From Cymbomonas tetramitiformis (Eukaryota > Chlorophyta > Pyramimonadophyceae > Pyramimonadales > Pyramimonadaceae), in contig LGRX02034673.1 of the NCBI GenBank assembly GCA_001247695.2, forward strand, positions 121,312 through 185,311: DNA of 64,000 nt. Reading direction: 5' to 3'. The translations under genes and the position numbers were made by a program. Of the stretch, positions 1-9,609 are shown piece by piece (the first letter of the stretch is position 1; each line of letters begins with the position of its first letter). Under the pieces are notes generated by a model, which was given only the letters and a program-made list of their open reading frames with translations, made no database searches and had not been told where the DNA came from.

Positions 1-230
1 TACAATCTTTAAAATCGTGGTCAAAACCAAACTAAAAAAATGTATTTTTCCGTACAAATATTTTCGGATGTTTCTGAAATCTTACTAAATCTATTCCGTT
101 ATAAAATGGCATATGTATATCACAAATAACAAACGTAAATATGTTGGATTTGATTTGATATAAAACATCATTAGCGTTTTTACAGGTAGTTACAATAAGT
201 CCAACTTGATTTATTATTGCATTGTTTTAT
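1..230 (-). pseudogene. Response-regulator receiver-domain remnant
   Basis: The minus strand is open for about 63 codons (roughly 230 down to 45). It contains the receiver-domain signature ICDIHMPFYNGIDLVR, in which the D of CDIHMP would be the phospho-acceptor aspartate followed by the usual MP and NG positions. The preceding residues fit the early strands and helix of the fold. A TAG stop follows soon after and there is no convincing start codon, so this is a fragment, possibly of a hybrid kinase running off the left edge. Confidence 0.45.
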
Positions 231-332
231 TAAATATACACGCTTTAGACATATGGTTGCACAAGTAAGTATACTTACAATGTTTTTTCACACGTATTCA
301 TCATCTATATTAGTATAATTCATTTTAGATAT

Positions 333-830
333 TTAGGGTAAATATATATCATACATTTTATCTAAATATGTACAAATTTTAAATTTATAATTATCGTCAA
401 AATTTTCATATTCTACATCGATATACACACCTTGTAGTGTGAAAATATTGAAATACATTTGAATATCTTGTAGAACAAAAAATGTTAAATTTAATTTCGT
501 GTAATCAAGGTTATCTACTATTGTCTTATCGTCTTTTAATTCGAATCTAGTTAATTTCAAATGATTTGATTTAGAAATATTATTGGTCTTTTTTAACATA
601 ATCATAACATTGTCTTTTTCATATTGTACATCAAATGCGATATTATCCGTAAATGGAATAACTTGTTGTTTATAAGCGGAAGCTGTTGTTTTAGAATCGA
701 AAATCACCAAAGACGGCCTTGTAATTAAAGCGGTGTCCGATGGTTTTACCGCCACCGGATACGGTAAATTGGGTAGATGTAAACAATAATATTCTTTTGA
801 ATTTGTGAATATGTATGGCGGTTTTATCAT
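333..830 (-). CDS. Hypothetical protein, 165 aa
   Basis: This is an uninterrupted 165-residue frame starting MIKPPYIF and ending DIYLP. It has mixed hydrophobic and charged composition, with no membrane segment, signal peptide or motif that I recognise. Its length and AT-rich codon use match the surrounding viral genes. It is followed on the same strand by the receiver-domain remnant. The function is unknown, and it may belong to a family restricted to giant viruses. Confidence 0.55.
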   Translation of the reverse strand: MIKPPYIFTNSKEYYCLHLPNLPYPVAVKPSDTALITRPSLVIFDSKTTASAYKQQVIPFTDNIAFDVQYEKDNVMIMLKKTNNISKSNHLKLTRFELKDDKTIVDNLDYTKLNLTFFVLQDIQMYFNIFTLQGVYIDVEYENFDDNYKFKICTYLDKMYDIYLP

Positions 831-1411
831 TTTTTCATATTTAAATAAAATTAATCTTTATATTAATACACGTTTTGATAACTTTGTCAATTTAAAAATT
901 GAAACTATTTTATTTCCAAACTACCCAAAATTTAAAAATCCGATGACAAAAAACCCCATTTTTTTTTCAGTGATCATGATATTGGATGAAATTCTGTAGA
1001 TTTGATGAATATAAAGGAAATGTCTGATAACGTTAATAATTCAAGAAATAATTTTTGATATTAGCTCGAAATGCTATTACTTTACGGTGCAAAACAATTC
1101 AAACTTCCAGTATATACATGGCCATAAGTTTCCACATTACACTCATTGATAATATATCAAAACTACCAACGCTTCTTGACAACATTAGAAATTACAAACC
1201 AAATAAATATTGAATTTCAAACAAAAATCGTTATAGATTTTAATTATGTTATAGATAACGCACAGTAAATAGTCGTCGGAATAACAAAAGTTTTAGAGAT
1301 AAATGTACGGTGTAATCGCACAATATGATAACAATATTGACGTTTGCGACAATTTCAAGAAAAATACCATTTCCCTCCAAAAAATAATATATTTTCTTAC
1401 AATACATAGAG
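831..1411. other. Gene-poor AT-rich stretch
   Basis: I see no supportable gene here. One 64-codon frame (805-999 plus) overlaps the start of the neighbouring gene and has no family features. The stretch may be decayed viral coding sequence or a regulatory region for the plus-strand gene at 1412. Confidence 0.4.
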
Positions 1412-1855
1412 ATGAAAATACCTAATTATAAAACATATCTATCTATTCTATTCGTTTTGTTATTGTTTGATCTTATGTTTGAAGGATATTCTCTATATAT
1501 AATGAGAAAAGCGATGGGTGATCAAAGCAAAAACGAACAAAATTCGCTTCAAATAACTATGATTATCGGCAAGTTGGCTCTATACATGGGTACGATGATT
1601 ATGTATTATTTTGTACGTGTAAGTTTTGACAATGCAGATTTGAATTTCAAAAATATTACTTATGAATCCCCTTTATGGTATGTATTTTCTTTCGAGCTTA
1701 TACAATCGTTACTTTTACATCAGAACATATCATCTGTAAAGTTTTCTGACAAGCCACAAACAAACAAAATAGTAAAAATTTCATTACATTTAGCACACTT
1801 ACTATTTCTTGCACCGTGGTATATTTTACGTTTGCACGCCATAACCGAAGCATAG
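1412..1855 (+). CDS. Integral membrane protein, 147 aa
   Basis: The 147-residue protein has about four hydrophobic segments: near residues 8-30 (YLSILFVLLLFDLMF), 48-68 (ITMIIGKLALYMGTMIMYYF), 85-98, and 122-140 (HLAHLLFLAPWYIL). A hydrophilic loop follows the first segment. There is no signal-peptide cleavage site and no catalytic motif I recognise. It is likely a small polytopic membrane protein of viral origin, and its function is unknown. Confidence 0.55.
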   Translation: MKIPNYKTYLSILFVLLLFDLMFEGYSLYIMRKAMGDQSKNEQNSLQITMIIGKLALYMGTMIMYYFVRVSFDNADLNFKNITYESPLWYVFSFELIQSLLLHQNISSVKFSDKPQTNKIVKISLHLAHLLFLAPWYILRLHAITEA

Positions 1856-2215
1856 CCAAAATTGGAAAAGATGGACTCCGAGGTTTACAAAAAAGAGCTA
1901 GATATGTACCTAAAACAAATCAAACTCAATTGTTGATGCGACCCAACCCGGTCTATGAGACCTAACTAACTAAATTGCCGCTTGCTTACCCTTTAAAATG
2001 TTTGGATATTGGTTCATTTTCGGAAAAGCTAACTGGTAAAATGAATTTATGTTAACATATGAGCGTTTTTTTGTTAAAGCTTTTAAAATTCATTTTCGTG
2101 TGGTACCGTGCAATGAACAAGTCTAAAACGTTTTAGTGATGAACGCAACGCAATTAATAAAATGATGTTTCATGTTATTTTAACTTAAAGGAACCTGTTG
2201 TAATAATTAAGATTC
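1856..2215. other. Intergenic region upstream of the DnaJ gene
   Basis: No gene is supportable here. A short frame begins near 1870 but stops after about 20 codons. The stretch holds an ACTTAAAG element at 2183-2190, 33 bases before the DnaJ start. Confidence 0.45.
2183..2190 (+). promoter_or_regulatory. ACTTAAAG promoter-like motif upstream of DnaJ gene
   Basis: The octamer ACTTAAAG lies 33 bases before the ATG at 2216. The same octamer lies at a similar distance before three genes of the nested PLV (25495, 25725, 29508), and variants precede several other giant-virus genes. Confidence 0.5.
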
Positions 2216-3154
2216 ATGACTTTTTATCGGATTCTACAATGTGAACCAAATGACAATTTTGAAAAAATCAAAAACCAATACCGGAAATTGGTTTTAAGAC
2301 ATCATCCGGATAAAGGTGGAAATGCAGAAACATTTCGGCGTGTACAAGAAGCTTTTGAAAACATACAAAAGTCGTTTAAACTATGCGGAATTTGTAATCG
2401 AGTTACAAGTAAATACAGTGTATGTGATACATGTATGAGGCAACGAAAAAAATGCACATTGTGTGAATTGTACACATTTAGTTTAAATACAGAAAATAAA
2501 TGTAAAAGTTGTGAACTTCATATACGTTGCAAAGTGTGTGCAAAGTTTGTTCACAAAACAAATTCAGATATGATGTGTGTACTTTGTTACGATCGTAGTT
2601 GGCGTTGCAAATCGTGTAAAAAAGTTGTAAACAGTAGCGGTGTATGTAGTGATTGTGACATATATGTAGTGTGTGTGAATTGCCATGTGAACACTCGAAG
2701 AATGAATACACAAAATGGATTGTGTGAAATATGCATCAAATTTTATGGAGAGTTTCCGAAAAAATGTTCGAAATGTAAAGAAATTTTAAGTAGAGATGAT
2801 AATGATAAATGTAAAAAATGTAATTTGTTTTACGGTAAAAAGTTTCAAGATGAAACAATGTATAAACCTGGTAAGAAATTTAAAACGACTGATAACTCCG
2901 CGTCTTCCTCCGGGTCTTCCTCCGGGTCTTCGTCATCAAGTTGTTCTTCATCAAGTTCGGAAAATATGAATACGGCTGAAGATATGGATACAACCGAGGA
3001 CAATACGGCTGAAGATATGGATACAAAAGAAGAAGAAGAAGAATCTATCAATACAAACAAGTGCGATAACAAACAGGATAAAAAACGTGTAATAAAATGC
3101 TCTATATGTGGTAAATTGGGTCATAATAAAAGAACATGTAAAGACAAAATATAA
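2216..3154 (+). CDS. J-domain protein with zinc-binding repeats and a C-terminal zinc knuckle
   Basis: Residues 1-55 form a DnaJ domain. The HPD motif at about 30-32 (HHPDKGG) is the signature that stimulates HSP70 ATPase. Residues ~58-210 carry many CxxC pairs, suggesting several small zinc-binding modules. A Ser-rich then acidic linker (~225-285) follows, and the C-terminus is a CCHC knuckle (CSICGKLGHNKRTCKD) that could bind nucleic acid. The 312-aa frame is intact. The probable role is an HSP40-type co-chaperone or scaffold used in infection. An HSP90 gene lies 1.8 kb downstream on the opposite strand. Confidence 0.8.
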   Translation: MTFYRILQCEPNDNFEKIKNQYRKLVLRHHPDKGGNAETFRRVQEAFENIQKSFKLCGICNRVTSKYSVCDTCMRQRKKCTLCELYTFSLNTENKCKSCELHIRCKVCAKFVHKTNSDMMCVLCYDRSWRCKSCKKVVNSSGVCSDCDIYVVCVNCHVNTRRMNTQNGLCEICIKFYGEFPKKCSKCKEILSRDDNDKCKKCNLFYGKKFQDETMYKPGKKFKTTDNSASSSGSSSGSSSSSCSSSSSENMNTAEDMDTTEDNTAEDMDTKEEEEESINTNKCDNKQDKKRVIKCSICGKLGHNKRTCKDKI

Positions 3155-3160
3155 ATTTTA

Positions 3161-3169
3161 ACTTTAAGA
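3161..3169 (+). promoter_or_regulatory. ACTTTAAGA promoter-like motif upstream of RING-IBR gene
   Basis: ACTTTAAGA lies 48 bases before the ATG at 3209, in the 54-base gap after the DnaJ gene. It is a variant of the ACTTAAAG element found before other viral genes in the window. Confidence 0.4.
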
Positions 3170-3208
3170 AAAATACAAGTAACGTTATACTACGTAGTAC
3201 AAATCAAC

Positions 3209-4614
3209 ATGGTGTGTGTAATTTGTGTAAATAAATCACGACAAATGGTAACTTGTTTAAATTGCGCATTCGCGTCTTGCAACAAATGTAATGAACGATA
3301 TATTTTGTCTTTACAAGAAAATGCTAAATGTATGAGTTGTGCATATGTGTGGAATGATGATTTTATTGTTCAATCTTTTACAAAAATGTTTTATAAAGAA
3401 TATTTGAAACATAAAAACAATGTTGAATTTGAAAATCAAAAAAAAACTTGTAAAAGATTCGCAAGTAAATGCGGAACTTGAAATTAAAAAACGTGAAATG
3501 TCACAAAAAATAAAAGAAAAACAAAGAGAAAAGAAAGTATTAGCAGCACAACAACAAGAAATAGATTCTGAGATATACGATATGAAACGTCGAATTCGCC
3601 GAGGTATATTTGATATTGATATTGGTGATATTAGTTCACGAAAATGTCGAAATATTAATTGCAAAGGTTATCTAAAAAAACTCACATGAAAAGTTTATGA
3701 CTTGTTCGTTATGTAATATTTCTTGTTGTAAATACTGTAATGAATCGTGGAGTGAAGAACATGCATGTAATGAAGAAGATAAAGCGTCTATGACATATAT
3801 ATATAATCATTCTGTGGCATGTCCTACGTGTGGAATTCAAATACAAAAATCCGATGGTTGTAATCAAATGTGGTGTACAGAATGTCATACGGCATTTAGT
3901 TATACTACCGGTAAAATTGATTTTGGACATGTACATAATCCATTGTATATAGAATGGAAACGTAAACAAGGTCGCATGAACCGAGAACCATATGATTACC
4001 CTTGCGGTGGTATTCCGCATTATTCAACTGTTGTACCTCAAGTAGATACAATATATATAAGTAATAATATACAACATTTATATTATAATGCAACAATCGA
4101 CTATAAACCTCTTGATATGGTATATAACATATTTCAAAAATTACATACATTGTGTATAAGAGAATATCCCATAAACCGAACATTAAATTTTACTGAATTG
4201 AGGATTCAATGGATGTTAGGTGATATGACTAATGAAGTATTCAAGTCTACTCTACAAAAAAGAAAATTGACCTATAACAAAAAAATGGATGTAGGATACA
4301 GACTGAATGCATTATGTTTTGGAATTATTGAAATTTTTCAACGATTTGTAAAAAGAAATATAAATAATATACAAGTACAAAAGGAACATGTAATTGAATT
4401 TTACAATCTAAGAAATATATATAACTCTAGTTTGTCTGAATTACGACATAAATATCCGCAACTTAGGGTACCTTGTCTCTGCAGAAGGTGGCGTATATAC
4501 TGGATCAACACTAGTTCTATACAACATATCTCTCAATTTATGCAAGTAACATATAAAGAACATAATATAGATTATTTATTACACATGTTATATGAAAATG
4601 AAATATATATATAA
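3209..4614 (+). pseudogene. RING-IBR(-RING) E3 ubiquitin-ligase-like gene, two frameshifts
   Basis: Three consecutive plus-strand frames (3209-3481, 3420-3689, 3697-4614) together make one RBR-type protein. The first holds a Cys-rich RING start (MVCVICVNK, CLNC, CNKCNERY, CMSC). The second is a charged coiled coil ending in a Cys pair. The third holds IBR/RING2-like clusters (CSLCNISCCKYC, CPTCGIQIQKSDGCNQMWC) followed by a long C-terminal region. The frame changes at an A9 run near 3438 and at an A7 run near 3672. The catalytic-type cysteine region is preserved but the gene as read is broken. Homopolymer sequencing error is the alternative. In giant viruses this family is thought to modify host ubiquitination. 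Confidence 0.75.
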
Positions 4615-4621
4615 ATAATAT

Positions 4622-4972
4622 ATGATAGATTTAGAGTTTATATTGTTATTTATATGTATAACCGGTATCGATTATCTGTGGTTATCAACTATTAAAAACA
4701 AGTTTATTAATATGATTGAAGATATTCAAAAAGAAAATTTCAGACTCAAGCTTTTATATGTTTTTTTAGCCTATTTACTCATGACGTTTAACATGTATTA
4801 CGAGAATGACGAAAACAACGCAATGTTAAATGGGTTTTATATCTATTCAATATATCACTTAACCAATTTATCAACCATTAAAGGTTGGGATATAAAGATT
4901 GCGATTACCGATATTCTTTGGGGTATGACTTTATTTTATAGTATATGTAAAATTAAAAAATCATTCTATTAG
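4622..4972 (+). CDS. DUF2177-like membrane protein
   Basis: This 116-aa polytopic protein has the spacing of the DUF2177 family: an N-terminal helix with D-x-x-W (GIDYLWLS), a central Tyr-rich helix (LLYVFLAYLLMTFNMYY), a G-x-x-x-Y segment (GFYIYSIYHLTNLSTIKGW) and a final D-x-x-W-G helix (ITDILWGMTLFY). Such proteins occur in bacteria and in giant viruses, and their biochemical role is unknown. It starts 8 bases after the RING-IBR stop and its stop overlaps the convergent HSP90 stop by four bases. A TATATATA run lies just upstream of the ATG. Confidence 0.7.
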   Translation: MIDLEFILLFICITGIDYLWLSTIKNKFINMIEDIQKENFRLKLLYVFLAYLLMTFNMYYENDENNAMLNGFYIYSIYHLTNLSTIKGWDIKIAITDILWGMTLFYSICKIKKSFY

Positions 4973-7137
4973 TCAAGTTCTTCCATATCGGTATCGACTG
5001 TAACTACCGGTGTTGTGTCTACGGCATCTACGGTATCGTGTTCTTCATCTACGGTATCCGTATTATCGTCAATCGTCACTACGTGTGTATCATTCATATT
5101 CAATTCCTGTTTCAAATCATCATATAAGGTATTGTCATTTTCATTAGTTGTAGATTCCAAGTCTAAACCCAATTTAATCATATTAAGCAATCTGGTGTTA
5201 AACATATTTGGAGAATCTAAGGAGATTCCTGAAACCAAACATGCAGATTCGTACATAAGAAGAACTAAATCTTTAATTTTATATATTTGATCTTTGTTTT
5301 CATGTATATAATTTATAATTTGATGATTATGATTTATTTCGAGGATTCGTTTTTGTTGATGATATGGAGTGTTTCTTTGTAACGCCTGTGCTTTTATAAT
5401 GCGTTCCATATTTACAGTGACACCGAACTGCGAACTTACAATAACACAAGGTGTTTCGCACGTTCTAGATGAGAGAACCACTTTGTCTATATTAGAAATT
5501 TTCAAGATATCTTTGATGGTTTGACAAGTAGTCGTATATTTGCTTTTAATGTCCTCGTCTACTTTGTTTATGTCAAATGATTCTTTTGTCACATCGACTA
5601 ATGTAAACGTGTTATCTTTGTGAGAATAGGACGTTATATGCTGAATACAATATTCATCAATAGGTTCCGTAAGAAACAATACACCATAACCAATTTTATT
5701 AAGATATTCTATGAAAGGGCTACTTTGTAATGTGTCTATATTATCTCCTGAAATATAATACATCTTTTTGGATTCATACTGTTCTTGTGGTATCGACTCA
5801 AGATAGTCTTTGAACGATACCAAATTATCATTACTTTTTGTTGTTTTGAATCGAAGCAACTCAATTAATTTATTTTTATTTTTTGAATCTTCATGTACAC
5901 CTAATTTCAGATTTTTACTAAAATTTTTATAGAAATTTTTATATGTTTCTTCATCTTCTTCACTTAATGTAATTATCATATCAATCACTTTTTTCGTTAA
6001 ATTTTTATTCATTACTGAAATAAATTTGTTTTTTTGTAATAATTCTCTTGAGATATTCAATGGTAAATCATTCGAATCTACAATTCCTCTTACAAATGAT
6101 AAATACTCTGGAATTAATTCCTCACATTCATCGGTTACAAATACACGTTTCACATATAATTTCAACTTTATTTTATTTTTAGTTTCAAACAGATCCATAG
6201 GTTGTGCTTTTGGAATATATATTAATGCTGTGAAATCAACTTGTCCTTCTACATTGAAATGTTTATACGTTTGCGCATCTTGATGATCTTTTGTCAAATT
6301 TTTATAAAATGATTGATATTCGATTTCTTCAATTTCATCCGCATTCTTAATCCAGATAGGACTCTGTGTATTCACTTGTTCCCATTCTTCTCTTACTTCT
6401 ATGATGGTTTCTGTTTTCGGTTCATTTTCGTCGATATTTCCAGACTCTATGTTTGATGAGTCTAGTTCGGTTTCTTCGATAGGAACTTCTTTCGTTTCTT
6501 CAATTTTCTTGAGTATCGATATCGGATAATTTAAATATGCTAAATCTTTTTGAATTGTACTTCTCAATGTCTGTTCTTCTAGGTATGTTAATTCGTCTTC
6601 TTTTATATCTAATATTATACACGTTCCATGTGCACCAATATTATCACAATCATTTTCATCTACTTCGGTTATAGAATATGTATTTTTCGAATCCGATGTC
6701 CATTTGTACATCACGTTGGACTCAATATGTTTGGTATATACCGTTACATAATCGGACACTAAAAACGATGAATAAAATCCTACTCCAAATTGACCAATCA
6801 TACTCGCTTTATTATCTGTACAAGCCTGCATAAACGCTTTTGTTCCCGATTTTGCAATCTTTCCTAAATTTTCGATCAATTCTTCTTTGGTCATTCCGAT
6901 ACCCGTATCCATAATCGTCAGCGTCTTATCCTCTTTGTTAGGTACAATTGAAATTTTGGGTTGAGAAATATCAATCGCGCTATCGACTTTAAAAATCCTC
7001 GCTTTATCTATAGCATCACTTGAATTACTGATAAGTTCTCTCAAAAAAATAGATTTATTTGAATAAAACGAATTTATAATCAAATCCATCAATTGCGGAA
7101 TTTCAGCTTGAAACGAGTATTCTTGTTGCGAGTTCAT
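4969..7137 (-). CDS. HSP90-family molecular chaperone
   Basis: The intact 722-aa protein has the usual HSP90 length. The N-terminal GHKL ATPase shows NSSDAIDK, DTGIGM and GQFGVGFYSSFLV. A charged acidic linker follows (~215-245), then the middle domain and the C-terminal dimerisation domain. The last residues are TDMEELD, close to the MEEVD tail by which eukaryotic cytosolic HSP90 binds TPR co-chaperones. It therefore resembles the eukaryotic cytosolic type rather than bacterial HtpG, and was probably captured from a host. It is transcribed leftward from an AT-rich region with a TTTAAAAAGATA element about 28 bases before the start. Confidence 0.93.
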   Translation of the reverse strand: MNSQQEYSFQAEIPQLMDLIINSFYSNKSIFLRELISNSSDAIDKARIFKVDSAIDISQPKISIVPNKEDKTLTIMDTGIGMTKEELIENLGKIAKSGTKAFMQACTDNKASMIGQFGVGFYSSFLVSDYVTVYTKHIESNVMYKWTSDSKNTYSITEVDENDCDNIGAHGTCIILDIKEDELTYLEEQTLRSTIQKDLAYLNYPISILKKIEETKEVPIEETELDSSNIESGNIDENEPKTETIIEVREEWEQVNTQSPIWIKNADEIEEIEYQSFYKNLTKDHQDAQTYKHFNVEGQVDFTALIYIPKAQPMDLFETKNKIKLKLYVKRVFVTDECEELIPEYLSFVRGIVDSNDLPLNISRELLQKNKFISVMNKNLTKKVIDMIITLSEEDEETYKNFYKNFSKNLKLGVHEDSKNKNKLIELLRFKTTKSNDNLVSFKDYLESIPQEQYESKKMYYISGDNIDTLQSSPFIEYLNKIGYGVLFLTEPIDEYCIQHITSYSHKDNTFTLVDVTKESFDINKVDEDIKSKYTTTCQTIKDILKISNIDKVVLSSRTCETPCVIVSSQFGVTVNMERIIKAQALQRNTPYHQQKRILEINHNHQIINYIHENKDQIYKIKDLVLLMYESACLVSGISLDSPNMFNTRLLNMIKLGLDLESTTNENDNTLYDDLKQELNMNDTHVVTIDDNTDTVDEEHDTVDAVDTTPVVTVDTDMEELD

Positions 7138-7612
7138 GTTTTATTTTCTTAACTATCTTTTTAAATTATTTTATGATATATTTGAAGTTTTTGCAAAATT
7201 TCGATTTTATATGTTGTAAAATTAAACCTTTAAAATAATTTAAAAAATTTGTTTTCAAAAATGAATAACGATATTTATTTAAAAGTATTCATTTAAAAAC
7301 ATGGATAATTCCTTATTTCAAATTCAAAAACTATAAAAAAACAATTAAAAATAACCATAAAAAAGAATTTGTAAAGTTTGTAAGAAAGTATCGTATCTGT
7401 TGACATTTCTATCACTATTTTTTTTTTTTTTTTGAGATTTTGATAAAATTTGTTGAGTGTCAATTATTATTGTTTGTTTTTTCCGTATGCGATTTTTGAA
7501 ATTATGTTTTGAAAATTGTTTTTTATTTGATATTCTGATTTTTTTACTATCCCATTTTGGATTTATTGTCAATCTCATCAATAATATAAGAATATCATAT
7601 TTAATCAAAACA
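7138..7612. other. AT-rich intergenic region
   Basis: This holds the probable HSP90 promoter at its left end. A Lys-rich 87-codon minus frame (7345-7608) has no recognisable features and contains a T/A homopolymer of about 16 bases, so I do not call it a gene. Confidence 0.4.
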
Positions 7613-8738
7613 TTATTTCCTTAATTTTAAAACAAAAATAAAAATAAAAATGGTAAACATTATCATTCTAAAAACGTTATTCAAAGTATAGATATTAATC
7701 AAACGTCTATTATGTATCATAGGAACTTTCTTGTCCATATAAATTCTAGATAATTCTATGCAAGACTCTATACTTGTAAAAGGTGTATATCGATCATTAA
7801 AATTACCTACAAATGAAATAGAATTGTGATTAGATGGAAACATGGGTAAAGAACCTTTTGTAGTGATTACGGAAGCCGATTTCTTAAAATTCCATTTGTC
7901 ATTTTCCCAATAACTATCTTGATTATACCAATAGTCCTTTATATTGATATGTAATTTAAAAAAGTTTTGAATATCTAAGTATCATAATTCAAAAAGTTGG
8001 ATCGGATGTATATGTAAACATGATTGAATGTCACATATTACACAAGATAACACACAATTATTAGTATTTGGTACTATAGTTAATATTTGATTGAATGTAG
8101 AATGATACATGAATTCTAATTCAGAATATTCCGATGTTAATGGTGTGTCTAAATGTAAAAATAGGTTAATTGCAAAATAATTGCCATAAATGAGATTTTT
8201 ATAATCAATTAAAAATGTAGACTTGGCTAAAATAGTATACAATGAAATTGAATCTGAACATATTACTAATTGATCCGGAAATTGAATATGAATTTGTTTT
8301 TTATTTTCAAAAAACGAATTACATGAATGTGAATCATAACATATGAATCGATCTAATTTGCAATTAAAATTGAATTTGACATTTCTATTCATCAAATATG
8401 TTCTAATTTTAGAAAATAATAATACATTTGCATTTCCTTTTTGCGTATAAGATTGTGAAATCACGACATGATTTATATTTTGTGTGAATTCAAACATGGT
8501 CATTACATTCGAAGACACACCATCCATCAATAGACATAAACAATTTATCAATTTTTTACCTTTGTTTGTTAAACGATGCGTTGCCGTGTATACAGTTAGC
8601 ATTCTTGATTTTTTAGTATTATACAGGTATTCTAATATACATGATATCAATGTTAACCAATCAACTACAGGTAATAATTTCAAGATAATTTTTTATGTAT
8701 TATCCTTTGTCTTGATAAAAACATCGTGCCAATTTATA
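7613..8738 (-). pseudogene. FAD-dependent oxidoreductase, C-terminal part, disrupted
   Basis: One reading frame runs leftward from the retrotransposon junction to 7613 but contains an in-frame TAA near 8694 and an in-frame TGA at 7982-7984. The segments keep a coherent protein: a DW-containing strand, then a C-terminal region ending SISFVGNFNDRYTPF, which fits the final FAD-contact and cap segment of flavin oxidoreductases. The N-terminal dinucleotide-binding half lies at 40109-40340 on the same strand, on the other side of the retrotransposon. The gene was interrupted by the insertion and also carries two nonsense codons. Substrate is unknown. Confidence 0.65.
8734..8738. repeat. Target-site duplication TTATA, left copy
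   Basis: TTATA directly precedes the left LTR and recurs directly after the right LTR (40109-40113). A 5-bp duplication is typical of Ty3/gypsy integration. Confidence 0.9.
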
Positions 8739-9421
8739 TGTGCCTGGGGCACTACGACAGATGCTCGGAAGTATGTTTTTGATTGAACGTGCAAAGGTAC
8801 ACAATTCGGATTTTATAATATACTGGATCAGGGCCAGATTGAGGTACAAACGATAATTCGGTTCCGAGTTCTGAAGGCTAAACACTTCTCAAGTGCTCTA
8901 CTTATTCACTCGTCACTCAGGTTGCGGGGTCAACCACTCGAGAGCCGATGTCACACTTCGGCTCAACGTTCAGTTCCCGATCCGATCTCATTTCTAATTC
9001 CGATTCATCATTCTCGATTCAGATGTTATGACAACAGGCTGACACGATGACTGCCCCACAGTACTGTCATACTACTGTACTGTCATACTGTCATACTGTC
9101 ATAGCGTCATACTGTCATACTGTCATAACCTTAATATCTGATATTCGATTTCATTGCCTTTTCAACCCCGATGCGAATCTGACCATTCTTCGAGGGTCTG
9201 ACTGAGTTCCACGATGACACCCCCCACAGTACTGTCATACTACTATAGTGTCATAGTGTCATACTGTCATAGTGTCATACTGTCATACCCGGACATCTGG
9301 TACTCATTCTCATCGTGATTTCAAGCCCAATTTCACTGTCATCGTGTCAATCCCAGATTACTCCCGATGACACACATACAGACGCATAGACATATCGGCT
9401 CACGCTGTGCCTCCGGGCACA
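8739..9421 (-). repeat. 3' LTR of the retrotransposon
   Basis: This 683-bp copy begins TGTGCCTGGGGCAC and ends GCCTCCGGGCACA, with TG...CA ends and a short imperfect terminal inversion. It includes two arrays of 8-base steps built on GTCATACT (about 9063-9127 and 9232-9290). It is near-identical to 39417-40108. Confidence 0.92.
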
Positions 9422-9422
9422 A

Positions 9423-9435
9423 CTCTCCCCCCCTT
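9423..9435 (-). other. Polypurine tract
   Basis: On the minus strand the bases next to the 3' LTR read AAGGGGGGGAGAG. An uninterrupted purine run at this place is the expected plus-strand DNA primer of an LTR retrotransposon. Confidence 0.75.
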
Positions 9436-9609
9436 AGGAGTGGTCTACCTCCTGGGATCACTCCGCTAAGGTACCCATCTAAGTTCCGGTTCTTAGGTTT
9501 TCTGGTTCCTTGCTGTTTCCAGTTCTTAGGTTCTCTGGTCCCTCTTCGAGCATAGTTTGCCTGCCGCTACCAGGGCACCACTTTCAAGAAGAAGGGTGCC
9601 ACTTGGAAT

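Larger units (their letters stand above)
1..8738. other. Endogenous giant-virus segment, left arm
   Basis: This AT-rich stretch has densely packed, intronless genes of NCLDV type: DnaJ with zinc knuckles, RING-IBR, a DUF2177-like membrane protein and HSP90. It ends exactly at the 5-bp target duplication of the retrotransposon. The same gene set and base composition resume at 40109, and one gene (FAD oxidoreductase) is split between the two arms, so the arms were contiguous before the insertion. The left edge of the viral region lies outside the window. Confidence 0.75.

Noticed and set aside
805..999. 64-codon plus-strand frame
   Set aside because: It overlaps the start of the opposite gene, has no features, and its composition follows the AT background.
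2478..2711. Minus-strand Cys/His-rich frame opposite the DnaJ gene
   Set aside because: It is an antisense shadow of the CxxC repeats of the real gene.
7345..7608. Lys-rich 87-codon minus frame
   Set aside because: It contains a long T/A homopolymer, has no recognisable pattern and lacks a promoter-like element, so I treat it as chance.
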